Positions 6,340 through 11,339 of a stretch of DNA of 11,339 nt are shown piece by piece. The DNA is taken from contig PWHM01000121.1 in the NCBI GenBank assembly GCA_003554915.1, positions 1 to 11,339 of the forward strand, in the 5' to 3' direction. The notes beneath the pieces are model-generated. The model did not search any database and was not told the origin of the DNA. It saw only the letters and a list, made by a program, of their open reading frames with translations. Both the position numbers and the translations under genes were made by a program. How positions within the stretch are numbered: the first letter of the stretch is position 1; each line of letters opens with the position of its first letter. The stretch comes from Candidatus Nealsoniibacteriota bacterium (GTDB lineage: Bacteria > Patescibacteriota > Minisyncoccia > Minisyncoccales > PWPS01).

Positions 6340-6903
6340 TTAGAGAGCCTTGACTATAACCATTTGTGCGTTTTCTTCTCCTCTTTCGTTAGTCCAAACT
6401 TGAATGTAAGGATTACCACCGAAGTCTCCATCATATTTTTCTTCCAACACCTCTTCGGTAATAAAGACATCGAGATCATAAAAGCCGTCTTTAGTGCTGG
6501 TTCTTTCCGTTTCGTAACCCTCTTCCGCTAAAAGGTCTCTTATCTCAATTGCGTCATCAGAGGTGATTTCTCTATTTACTACGTAAGTAAGGACGGTTAT
6601 ATTTCCCGAATCGATAAGTTTTGCCTCTTCTTCAAAAACTTCTTCCAGTACTGAACCTAGGTCTTCATGTATCACAACGTTACGCTCATCTATCGGAGTT
6701 ATGGTCTCCGCTTCCGTGTAAGGGTTTTCAGCCTCTTCACCTACTTCTTCGCTCTCTACGCCATCCACTTCTTCTGGGTCAACATCAACTACCTCTTCTT
6801 CTTCGGGAACCTCCGGATCTTCCGGAGCTTCTTCTTGGGAGAAAAAATACCATCCTCCAACAAGCAAAACAACAACGACAATAACCGTTATTATTTTTTT
6901 CAT
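6340..6903 (-). CDS. Membrane-anchored acidic protein, unknown function
   Basis: I do not recognise this 187-residue protein. It has an N-terminal hydrophobic anchor (about 4-20, after MKK) with no lipobox. A strongly acidic, disordered-looking linker at about 24-66 is nearly all Glu, Asp, Val and Pro. A folded-looking domain of about 120 residues follows (68-187) with alternating helix and strand character, including VLTYVVNREITSDDAIEIRD and the ending YIQVWTNERGEENAQMVIVK. The layout (anchor, acidic spacer, small domain) suggests an extracytoplasmic domain held off the membrane. It lies 33 nt after the DUF4870 gene and 76 nt before the phosphatidyltransferase gene. The start is ATG at 6903-6901, without a Shine-Dalgarno site. 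Confidence 0.85.
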   Translation of the reverse strand: MKKIITVIVVVVLLVGGWYFFSQEEAPEDPEVPEEEEVVDVDPEEVDGVESEEVGEEAENPYTEAETITPIDERNVVIHEDLGSVLEEVFEEEAKLIDSGNITVLTYVVNREITSDDAIEIRDLLAEEGYETERTSTKDGFYDLDVFITEEVLEEKYDGDFGGNPYIQVWTNERGEENAQMVIVKAL

Positions 6904-6936
6904 AAATAAATCAACTTAATTTAATAATGAAGACCT

Positions 6937-7323
6937 TTAGATATTAAATTTATCAGCGTATTGTCCGATAACGGGAAGTTCTTCCTTCTTTCCTTTTACC
7001 ACGTTGATAATTCCCATAATGGCGAAAACCAAAATGACTATGTTGATGATAAAGCTGATAATCCAGCCTAAAACGGGGATCAGCGCTATAATGAAGCCGA
7101 CCAACCAAAGACCGAACAAAGTCAATCCTTGCTTAGCATGAAATTGAGCAAATGCATCATCTTTAGCACCGAGAAGGGGAACCAAAAAGAGAAGCCAAAG
7201 ATAGCTCAGAATGGCTATTGCATTTATTTTTCCGGACTCTTCTTTTTGTGGTGTTTCTTCATGAACTCCTTCAGGTTGATGCTGAGAGTGGTCTTCTTCT
7301 TGATTGAAATTTTCTTCAGGCAT
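6937..7323 (-). CDS. DUF4870 family small membrane protein
   Basis: This 128-residue protein has a polar, acidic and His/Gln-rich N-terminal tail (1-31) followed by three hydrophobic segments at about 33-52, 66-84 and 88-108. The sequence FHAKQGLTLFGLW after the first helix is the hallmark of DUF4870 and related Tic20-like small membrane proteins, in which an H-x-K-Q-x-L/I turn is conserved. Function in bacteria is unknown. The start is ATG at 7323-7321 with an A/T-rich leader and no Shine-Dalgarno site. It is the first gene after a likely promoter at 7374-7382 and may lead the long envelope-gene run that ends at 3832. Confidence 0.88.
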   Translation of the reverse strand: MPEENFNQEEDHSQHQPEGVHEETPQKEESGKINAIAILSYLWLLFLVPLLGAKDDAFAQFHAKQGLTLFGLWLVGFIIALIPVLGWIISFIINIVILVFAIMGIINVVKGKKEELPVIGQYADKFNI

Positions 7324-7373
7324 AAATGATATTATTTTTAACGAATTTTATAACGACCTTTGCATTTTAAAGC

Positions 7374-7382
7374 AGTATACCA
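7374..7382 (-). promoter_or_regulatory. Extended -10 promoter before the DUF4870 gene
   Basis: On the minus strand the sequence is TGG-TATACT (7382-7374), an extended -10 element. Only a weak -35 (TTTTGT, 17 bp upstream) is present. The start site would be near 7367, giving a leader of about 45 nt that is A/T-rich. Confidence 0.5.
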
Positions 7383-7424
7383 CACTTCACAGCAGGACAA
7401 AAGAGGAATCGCGGTCTTGGTTTT

Positions 7425-9044
7425 TTAGTAACCGCTATCCCAAACTTCTTCTTCTATTGTCCTGATGATACTTTGAAGGGCTTGAGTTTTCTCTTCATCG
7501 CTCATTACTTCAAAACTTCTTTTCAAATCCGAAAGTGTGCGCTCCAAATCACGTCCTTCTTCCATATCCATTTCCGCTAATTTATACAATCCCTCCTTAA
7601 ACTCTTCTTCGTCTTCGACAAACTCATCGAACTGATCAATTGTCTCGATCATTTCGAACATCTCCGCTACGAAAACATTTATCTGTTCCTCTTCCGTCTC
7701 TCCTGTAACTGCCTCTTCCGTTTCGGTCTCTTCCTCTGCCTCTTCTTCCGTTTCATCATCAATTACCGGCTCTTCTCCGGTAATCAAAGGGTGGGCTTTT
7801 CCTTCTTCGATAAAAAACTCAATAATTTCAAGTATCTCTTCTCTGCTTAACTCTTGAGTCTTTTCTCGCATTATTTCCAAGTTTCGCTCCAATTCTTGCC
7901 CTCTGCCCAATTGCTCCTTTGCCAAATTACGTAAATCTTCTTTTGCTTTTTCTTCGTCTTCGACAAGTTCATGAAACTCATCGAATTCACGAAATATCTC
8001 AAGTGTTTCCTCCACAAACATTTCGATCTCTTCCTCCTCATCCCGCATCGGTACGGAAGGTCTTCCAACTTCAACGTCTTTCATTTCTTCGGCAATAAAA
8101 TCAGCGAGTTCGGGAGGAATTCCTATTCCTCCCATATCCAAATCACTGAAATCCAAATCGTCAAAATCCTCAAATTGAGGAACGTCGGTAATTTCCTTTA
8201 TCGACTCCAAGGATAAAGCTGTTTCCGAAAGCCCTCTTCTTATTTCTCGAAACTGCGCACTCGCCTCGGGAGAAAGGTGATCCATAAAAATCTGTGCTTC
8301 TTCAAAGGCTTGAGCCTGCTCACCCATCGTATCGATCAAATAATCGACCAAAGCTTCTTCTCCCTGAACCATTCCGTCGAAAGAATCCAAAAAGGCACCA
8401 TAGTCCTTCATCGCTCTTTGCGTTCTTCTTTCATCCTCCGTATCTTCATCTTCTTCCGCATACCTTTTCATTCTTTCCAATCTGTCTTGAGCCACCTCGG
8501 CACTGATTTCGGTCGCTCTTTGCGGATTTTTTTCAGCAAGCAGCTCCAACGCTTCTATTTGCTTTCTTTGGGCGTTGTCTCTGGACTGAAGAGCTGTGTC
8601 TCTATGCTCTTCGGCAAGAGTGAATGCTTCCTCCATGGTAATAACGTGGCCGTGGGCGGATCTTTCAATGGCTTCAGTAACTTGAGAGATGTCCTTACCC
8701 TTGTCGGCGGCAGACCTGGCTCTGCTTAAAGATTCTTCCAACTGTTCTTTTTGACGTTCTGTCGTTTTTTCTACTAAATTCAACTCACTTTCCATTTCAA
8801 TTAATTTCTTGGCTTCCGCCGTCCTTCTCAAGGCCAATTCGGAATATCTTTCCGCTTTGGATAGATCCCCGAATTTAAAAAAGGTTCCGACACCTTCCGA
8901 GGCGGGTTTTAAGAAATAAAACATACTGTCGGGAGTAAGTCTCGCTGACGGTAATTCAACTTCTCTTTGAGCGTCGGTGATTAATATCCCGCCGATTAAT
9001 ACTATAAAAATTAAACTGGCGAGTAGGGCTATTTTTTTATTCAT
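7425..9044 (-). CDS. DUF5667-type secreted/membrane-anchored helical protein with duplicated C-terminal module
   Basis: This 539-residue protein starts with a hydrophobic signal or anchor (about 5-24). Next comes LPSARLTPDSMFYFLKPASE, which is how DUF5667 domains typically begin ('large, Pro, Asp/Gly, Ser, x-Tyr-x-Leu-Lys'). Residues 50-250 are helical and rich in Glu, Ala and Arg, with Ala/Glu/Arg heptads. Residues 337-415 and 451-533 are two copies of the same helical module, joined by a Glu/Thr-rich spacer (about 416-450). DUF5667 proteins are common in Patescibacteria and some other bacteria and archaea, with no known function; an extracytoplasmic role is likely. The gene has its own promoter and a leader with a hairpin. 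The start is ATG at 9044-9042 after an A/T-rich stretch without Shine-Dalgarno. Confidence 0.85.
   Translation of the reverse strand: MNKKIALLASLIFIVLIGGILITDAQREVELPSARLTPDSMFYFLKPASEGVGTFFKFGDLSKAERYSELALRRTAEAKKLIEMESELNLVEKTTERQKEQLEESLSRARSAADKGKDISQVTEAIERSAHGHVITMEEAFTLAEEHRDTALQSRDNAQRKQIEALELLAEKNPQRATEISAEVAQDRLERMKRYAEEDEDTEDERRTQRAMKDYGAFLDSFDGMVQGEEALVDYLIDTMGEQAQAFEEAQIFMDHLSPEASAQFREIRRGLSETALSLESIKEITDVPQFEDFDDLDFSDLDMGGIGIPPELADFIAEEMKDVEVGRPSVPMRDEEEEIEMFVEETLEIFREFDEFHELVEDEEKAKEDLRNLAKEQLGRGQELERNLEIMREKTQELSREEILEIIEFFIEEGKAHPLITGEEPVIDDETEEEAEEETETEEAVTGETEEEQINVFVAEMFEMIETIDQFDEFVEDEEEFKEGLYKLAEMDMEEGRDLERTLSDLKRSFEVMSDEEKTQALQSIIRTIEEEVWDSGY
7446..7694 (-). repeat. Second copy of duplicated module in the DUF5667 protein
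   Basis: Encodes residues 451-533. It aligns with residues 337-415: both contain F-V-x-E, VEDEE, KE-x-L-x-x-LA and LER-x-L in the same order and spacing. By eye about 40% of the residues over some 65 positions are identical. Confidence 0.75.
7800..8036 (-). repeat. First copy of duplicated module in the DUF5667 protein
   Basis: Encodes residues 337-415, the partner of the copy at 7446-7694. The DNA also still matches in places: the 16-mer tcttcgtcttcgacaa appears in both copies on the plus strand, which suggests a fairly recent tandem duplication. Confidence 0.75.
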
Positions 9045-9071
9045 ATTTTTTAATTTATTAATAATTGAAAG

Positions 9072-9103
9072 AGCTTTTAGGGTCTGGTAGCCCGACTAAA
9101 GCT
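9072..9103 (-). promoter_or_regulatory. Hairpin in the 5' leader of the DUF5667 gene
   Basis: In the transcript, AGCTTTA pairs with TAAAAGCT (one bulged A), then GTC with GAC, around a loop GGGCTACCA. It lies between the promoter at 9136-9144 and the start codon, about 28 nt upstream of ATG. No strong T-run follows, so it does not look like a terminator. A regulatory or RNA-stability role is possible but unproven. Confidence 0.4.
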
Positions 9104-9135
9104 AATTCTTCTCCATAGCTCGCTTATCTTATAAA

Positions 9136-9144
9136 ACTATATCA
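9136..9144 (-). promoter_or_regulatory. Extended -10 promoter of the DUF5667 gene
   Basis: The minus strand has TGA-TATAGT (9144-9136), a good extended -10. The matching -35 region (TTTCAT at 17 bp) is weak. Initiation near 9129 would give a leader of about 85 nt. Confidence 0.55.
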
Positions 9145-9190
9145 CAGATCATGAGCGGATGAAAATAAGTTTTTCTTAAGACGGAGGTGT

Positions 9191-9223
9191 TTAAAAGAAA
9201 AGCCCGGTTTTACCCGGGGTTTT
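9191..9223 (-). terminator. Rho-independent terminator after the DUF5654 gene
   Basis: The minus-strand stem CCCGG/CCGGG (9218-9214 with 9207-9203) has loop GTAAAA, flanking AAAA/TTTT pairing and tail TTTTCTTTT. It begins about 16 nt after the DUF5654 stop and insulates it from the DUF5667 gene. Confidence 0.85.
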
Positions 9224-9238
9224 CAATTAACACATTGA

Positions 9239-9457
9239 TTACTCCTTGTCTTCCGTAACTTTTCCTATCCATATCGTCACTAATACAGCTATTATTGTAA
9301 CAACAACCGCATAGACGAGCATCGGGACCACTTCTTCGGCGGTCCCGAACACTTCTTTGAATATAGCTTGGGTTGCTCCGTTCCAAGCCAGGGCGGCAAC
9401 CAGCCCGAAAGCGGAAATTATTAGAGTTGAAATTCGTTCTATTGCTTGCTTTTTCAT
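9239..9457 (-). CDS. DUF5654 family small membrane protein
   Basis: This 72-residue protein has two hydrophobic helices (about 9-31 and 44-64). The first contains the family-like stretch AFGLVAALAWNGATQAIF, and the second YAVVVTIIAVLVTIWIGK. I associate this pattern with DUF5654, a small two-helix membrane family of unknown function seen in Patescibacteria and archaea. The C-terminus (VTEDKE) is short and charged. It is a single-gene unit, with its own likely promoter at 9497-9505 and a strong terminator at 9191-9223. The start is ATG at 9457-9455, preceded by an A-rich stretch and no Shine-Dalgarno site. Confidence 0.85.
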   Translation of the reverse strand: MKKQAIERISTLIISAFGLVAALAWNGATQAIFKEVFGTAEEVVPMLVYAVVVTIIAVLVTIWIGKVTEDKE

Positions 9458-9496
9458 ATGTTTTTTACTTAGATTAACAATTTTTTCTACACTTTA

Positions 9497-9505
9497 ATTT
9501 TAACA
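9497..9505 (-). promoter_or_regulatory. Extended -10 promoter of the DUF5654 gene
   Basis: The minus strand has TGT-TAAAAT (9505-9497) with no good -35. It lies just downstream of the palindromic terminator-like element at 9522-9550. A start near 9490 would give a leader of about 33 nt. Confidence 0.4.
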
Positions 9506-9520
9506 GAAAAATAACTAATC

Positions 9521-9550
9521 TAAAACAAAAGCCCGACTAAATGTCGGATT
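9521..9550 (-). terminator. Terminator-like palindrome (repeat copy 1)
   Basis: On the minus strand, CCGAC-ATTTA-GTCGG (9547-9533) is followed by GCTTTTGTTTTA. It could end the YjbQ transcript, though it is about 150 nt past that stop codon. A 29-base segment (9522-9550) matches 10255-10283 at 25 positions. Confidence 0.6.
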
Positions 9551-9697
9551 TCAACTTAATAATTTCATGTATTGGTTTTATTATTCAACCGCACCAAAAG
9601 ACAGAAACACAAACAAATGGCAAAGTTAAATTGATTTTATCCAAGCAACACTGAAAATCTTCGATAAAAACTATGTATTTCTTTTATTTTAAAAAAT
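9548..9697 (-). other. A/T-rich intergenic or 3' untranslated stretch
   Basis: About 150 nt between the YjbQ stop and the terminator palindrome. I see no open frame of useful length, no tRNA-like fold and no strong promoter on either strand. It is either a long 3' untranslated region, a decayed gene, or a place for a small RNA ending at 9521. Confidence 0.35.
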
Positions 9698-10147
9698 TTA
9701 CTCTCCTATCACCTGAACCTGTACTTTTCTTTTTCTGGCTCTGTCCAGCTCTATGAACATTATCTTTTGCCACCGACCGAATTGAAGCTCGGAATCCACA
9801 AGATTCATAGTAACACTGGAGGGAAGATAAAGAGCTTTACAATGAGCATGACCGTTAGCACACTCGTCATCACACATATTGACTGTCCTAACATCGAAAT
9901 CATCGTGTCTGTATTCTTTATCGAGAGGAGCTAATTTTTTAAGATTCTCTTTCATATCCTCAAGCAACAGAGGTTCGTTTTCATTCAAGAAGACGGTGGC
10001 CGTGGTGTGTTTGGTTTGAATGTTTACCAAGCCATTTTTAATCCCCGTTTCTTTTACGAAATTTTCAACCTGCTCCGTGATGTCCTTAATCTGCAAAGTA
10101 TTCTCACTTTTTATCTCTATCGTCTTATTTTTGCTTTTCATAACCAA
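9698..10147 (-). CDS. yjbQ: YjbQ/UPF0047 family protein
   Basis: This protein of 147-149 residues belongs to the UPF0047/YjbQ family (TIGR00149), annotated as 'secondary thiamine-phosphate synthase enzyme' from genetic suppression in E. coli; the physiological reaction is not settled. Family features are visible in order: IQTKHTTATVFLNENEP (about 43-59), RHDDFDVRT, NGHAHCKAL (98-106), LPSSVTMNLVDSELQFGRWQ (108-127) and the closing IMFIELDRARKRKVQVQVIG. The usual D-G before L-x-L-G-x-WQ reads D-S-E here. The start is either TTG at 10147 or, more likely, ATG at 10141-10139 (MKSKNK); neither has a Shine-Dalgarno site. It is transcribed alone from an extended -10 promoter at 10244-10252. Confidence 0.93.
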   Translation of the reverse strand: MVMKSKNKTIEIKSENTLQIKDITEQVENFVKETGIKNGLVNIQTKHTTATVFLNENEPLLLEDMKENLKKLAPLDKEYRHDDFDVRTVNMCDDECANGHAHCKALYLPSSVTMNLVDSELQFGRWQKIMFIELDRARKRKVQVQVIGE

Positions 10148-10243
10148 GTTTCAAAGTTATCTTTTTAAATTAGCCGGCGAACCAATAACGGACTATATTC
10201 AAATTGTCTTTAAGACTTAATAATTAACCCTTTAAGCATTGAC

Positions 10244-10252
10244 ATTATAGCA
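10244..10252 (-). promoter_or_regulatory. Extended -10 promoter of yjbQ
   Basis: The minus strand has TGC-TATAAT (10252-10244), a perfect -10 with extended TG. The -35 region is poor and is occupied by the palindromic repeat at 10255-10283. A start near 10237 gives a leader of about 90 nt. Confidence 0.65.
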
Positions 10253-10254
10253 TA

Positions 10255-10283
10255 AAAACAAAGACCCGACTAAATGCTGGATT
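10255..10283 (-). repeat. Palindromic repeat element (copy 2), upstream of the yjbQ promoter
   Basis: This matches 9522-9550 at 25 of 29 positions. Two changes in one arm weaken its stem (CCAGC against GTCGG), so it is a poorer terminator than copy 1. A partial third copy of 11 bases (gcccgactaaa) lies at 9090-9100 in the DUF5667 leader. Confidence 0.6.
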
Positions 10284-10349
10284 AAATCTATGCCCTGTGG
10301 ATTGGACAAAAGTCGAAAGTGCTTGATTAAAGAAACAGAACCTTCTTAA

Positions 10350-10375
10350 ATAAAAAGAGCGGTTTTACCCGCTCT
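10350..10375 (-). terminator. Rho-independent terminator after the propeller-repeat gene
   Basis: The minus-strand stem AGAGCGG/CCGCTCT has 7 bp (10375-10369 with 10362-10356). The loop is GTAAAA and the tail is TTTTTA. It lies about 40 nt past the stop codon at 10416. Confidence 0.9.
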
Positions 10376-10415
10376 CTTCTTCAAATTAATTTTTCTCAAA
10401 AACCAATAAAATGAA

Positions 10416-11339
10416 TCACTCAAGAGACTCTCCTTCGGAAGTGTCATCGTCTTTATCAGTGACGGTTATAACTACGTAATTGCCACCGTCACGACTGCGT
10501 AGTTCATCAACTCCCTCTGCTCCAGAACCGCTAACATCAATCGTTTTTGAATCCATTTCATTATCTTTTTCATCAAACATTTCCAATTCAACCATTTCAA
10601 GATCATTTCCTTCAACTGCCCAAGTAACTTCTGCTCTGGTCCATGTGGGATTACTCGTATCTTCAACTTCAAATTGGGTTATTTCAAGATCTTTTTCTTC
10701 ACTCTCTTCTTCGTCTTCATCATTCCCGTCCTCCTCTTCTTCATCTTCATCAATCTCCCCTAAAGTAACAGCGGAAAATATTGGAGTGTTTTCTGATTCA
10801 GTCTCAAGAGTAATTTTAACTTGAAAAGTTTCGTGTGTACTACCCCAAGTTAATTCTTCCGTGTCCTGCCCTTCAAGCTCAACCTCCACACTTTCTGCAC
10901 TGTCTTTTCCGGGACTGCCTATTACTTCTAAAGTAATGCTTTCTCCATTCAGGGTATAGCTTAGAGAGGAGATGTCAGGTTCGGACTCTACCATTGACTT
11001 GGAAGCGGTAAGAAGATAACCGGTAGAAGAGCTTTTCTGTTCTATCTTATGTACTTCTCCATCATCATATCCACCGCTATAGACATTATTTTCCGCATCT
11101 ACCGCTACTCCGGAAACCGTACCATTATGTCCTTCATAAACCCATACATTTTCACCTTCCGGGCTTATCTTGTGAACCTCGTTATCTGCGCTTGCCGAAT
11201 AAACAAAGCCGTCCTTACCTACCGCTACTCCATGCACATTCGATCCGTGCCCCTCATATATCCAAACATTTTCTCCGCTCTCGGCTTTAATCTTATGAAC
11301 CGTATTGTTATAGACACCAGTATAAACATAATTTTCTTC
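10416..11339 (-). CDS. Beta-propeller-like repeat protein with acidic linker and Ig/PKD-like C-terminal domain (5' end outside window)
   Basis: The frame is open to the right edge, so only the last 307 residues are visible; a GTG at 11237 is internal and should not be taken as the start. Residues 1 to about 100 hold two full repeats and a partial third of about 40 residues, each with [V]-Y-[ST]-G/A, EVHKI or TVHKI, GENVW, YEGH and GVAV. This resembles WD40/PQQ/NHL-type propeller blades. Residues 105-193 form a beta-rich domain (GYLLTASK, ITLEVIGSPG, LTWGSTHETFQVKI). An acidic linker (194-216) is almost all Asp and Glu. Residues 219-307 look like an Ig/PKD-type domain (AEVTWAVEG, VSGSGAEG, VVITVTD), similar to repeats in haloarchaeal surface proteins. 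No C-terminal anchor is seen. A secreted or surface role is inferred. Confidence 0.8.
   Translation of the reverse strand, partial: EENYVYTGVYNNTVHKIKAESGENVWIYEGHGSNVHGVAVGKDGFVYSASADNEVHKISPEGENVWVYEGHNGTVSGVAVDAENNVYSGGYDDGEVHKIEQKSSSTGYLLTASKSMVESEPDISSLSYTLNGESITLEVIGSPGKDSAESVEVELEGQDTEELTWGSTHETFQVKITLETESENTPIFSAVTLGEIDEDEEEEDGNDEDEEESEEKDLEITQFEVEDTSNPTWTRAEVTWAVEGNDLEMVELEMFDEKDNEMDSKTIDVSGSGAEGVDELRSRDGGNYVVITVTDKDDDTSEGESLE
11099..11339 (-). repeat. 120-nt tandem coding repeats (propeller blades)
   Basis: Each blade is 40 codons. The plus-strand 13-mer ctaccgctactcc occurs at 11099 and again at 11219, exactly 120 nt apart. The repeats continue off the right edge. Confidence 0.85.

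Noticed and set aside
7403..7435. Possible terminator after the DUF5667 gene (GCGGT ... ACCGC)
   Set aside because: The stem is only 5 bp, the loop is about 15 nt, it includes the last codons, and the T-run is interrupted and distant.
8277..8729. A 150-codon plus-strand open frame
   Set aside because: It is antisense to the helical part of the DUF5667 protein. Glu/Arg-rich coding often leaves the opposite strand open, and the product is low in recognisable structure.
11235..11237. GTG at 11237 as the start of the repeat protein
   Set aside because: The upstream 34 codons remain open and encode another repeat blade, so the gene clearly starts outside the window.
10416..11339. Archaeal (for example nanohaloarchaeal) origin, suggested by the V/A-type ATPase and the haloarchaeal-looking domain
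   Set aside because: Promoters with bacterial -35/-10 elements, T-tailed hairpin terminators, a bacterial-type RNase R and cold-shock protein argue for a bacterium; the proteins are Lys-rich and not uniformly acidic as in extreme halophiles.
1..11339. CRISPR array, tRNA, rRNA, insertion sequence or defence system
   Set aside because: I found no regularly spaced short repeats, no cloverleaf-like sequence, no transposase motif and no defence-gene signature; the only tandem repeats are in coding sequence.

Overview
All recognisable genes in this window lie on the minus strand, so gene order runs from high to low coordinates. The content suggests a small-genome bacterium, most likely of the Candidate Phyla Radiation (Patescibacteria, Parcubacteria-like). 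The reasons are clear sigma70-type promoters (one is TTGACA-17 bp-TATTAT), rho-independent terminators, short tightly packed genes, no obvious Shine-Dalgarno sites, and families I associate with those genomes: DUF5667, DUF4870, DUF5654, a short RNase R, and the 'WYCRYF' conserved hypothetical family. The taxonomic call is inference. A V/A-type ATPase operon and a repeat protein with a haloarchaeal-looking C-terminal domain are slightly unexpected beside that.

Layout, in transcription order. (a) 11339-10350: C-terminal part of a surface-type protein with 40-residue beta-propeller-like repeats, an acidic linker and an Ig/PKD-like domain, closed by a strong terminator. (b) 10252-9521: YjbQ/UPF0047 gene with an extended -10 promoter and a distant terminator. 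(c) 9505-9191: small DUF5654 membrane protein with its own promoter and terminator. (d) 9144-7425: DUF5667 protein with a hairpin-bearing leader and a tandemly duplicated C-terminal helical module. (e) 7382-3832: a close-packed run of membrane and envelope genes: DUF4870 protein, membrane-anchored acidic protein, CDP-alcohol phosphatidyltransferase, DUF192 protein, WYCRYF family protein, PspC-domain protein, DUF1614 membrane protein. (f) 3828-3485: cold-shock protein with a consensus promoter, a leader that can form competing hairpins, and a terminator. (g) 3469-816: patatin-like lipase overlapping RNase R. (h) 812-1: start of a V/A-type ATPase operon, with stalk coiled-coil subunit G/H and the N-terminus of subunit I, which runs off the left edge.

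The section from 7382 to 3832 looks like an envelope module (lipid head-group synthesis plus small membrane proteins). The section from 3828 to 816 places an RNA chaperone directly upstream of RNase R, which acts on structured RNA, separated only by a terminator that might be leaky. I do not see a defence system, CRISPR array, tRNA, rRNA or insertion sequence. The most interesting signals are regulatory: the csp leader, a family of short palindromic elements near three promoters, extended -10 promoters, and the general lack of Shine-Dalgarno sites.
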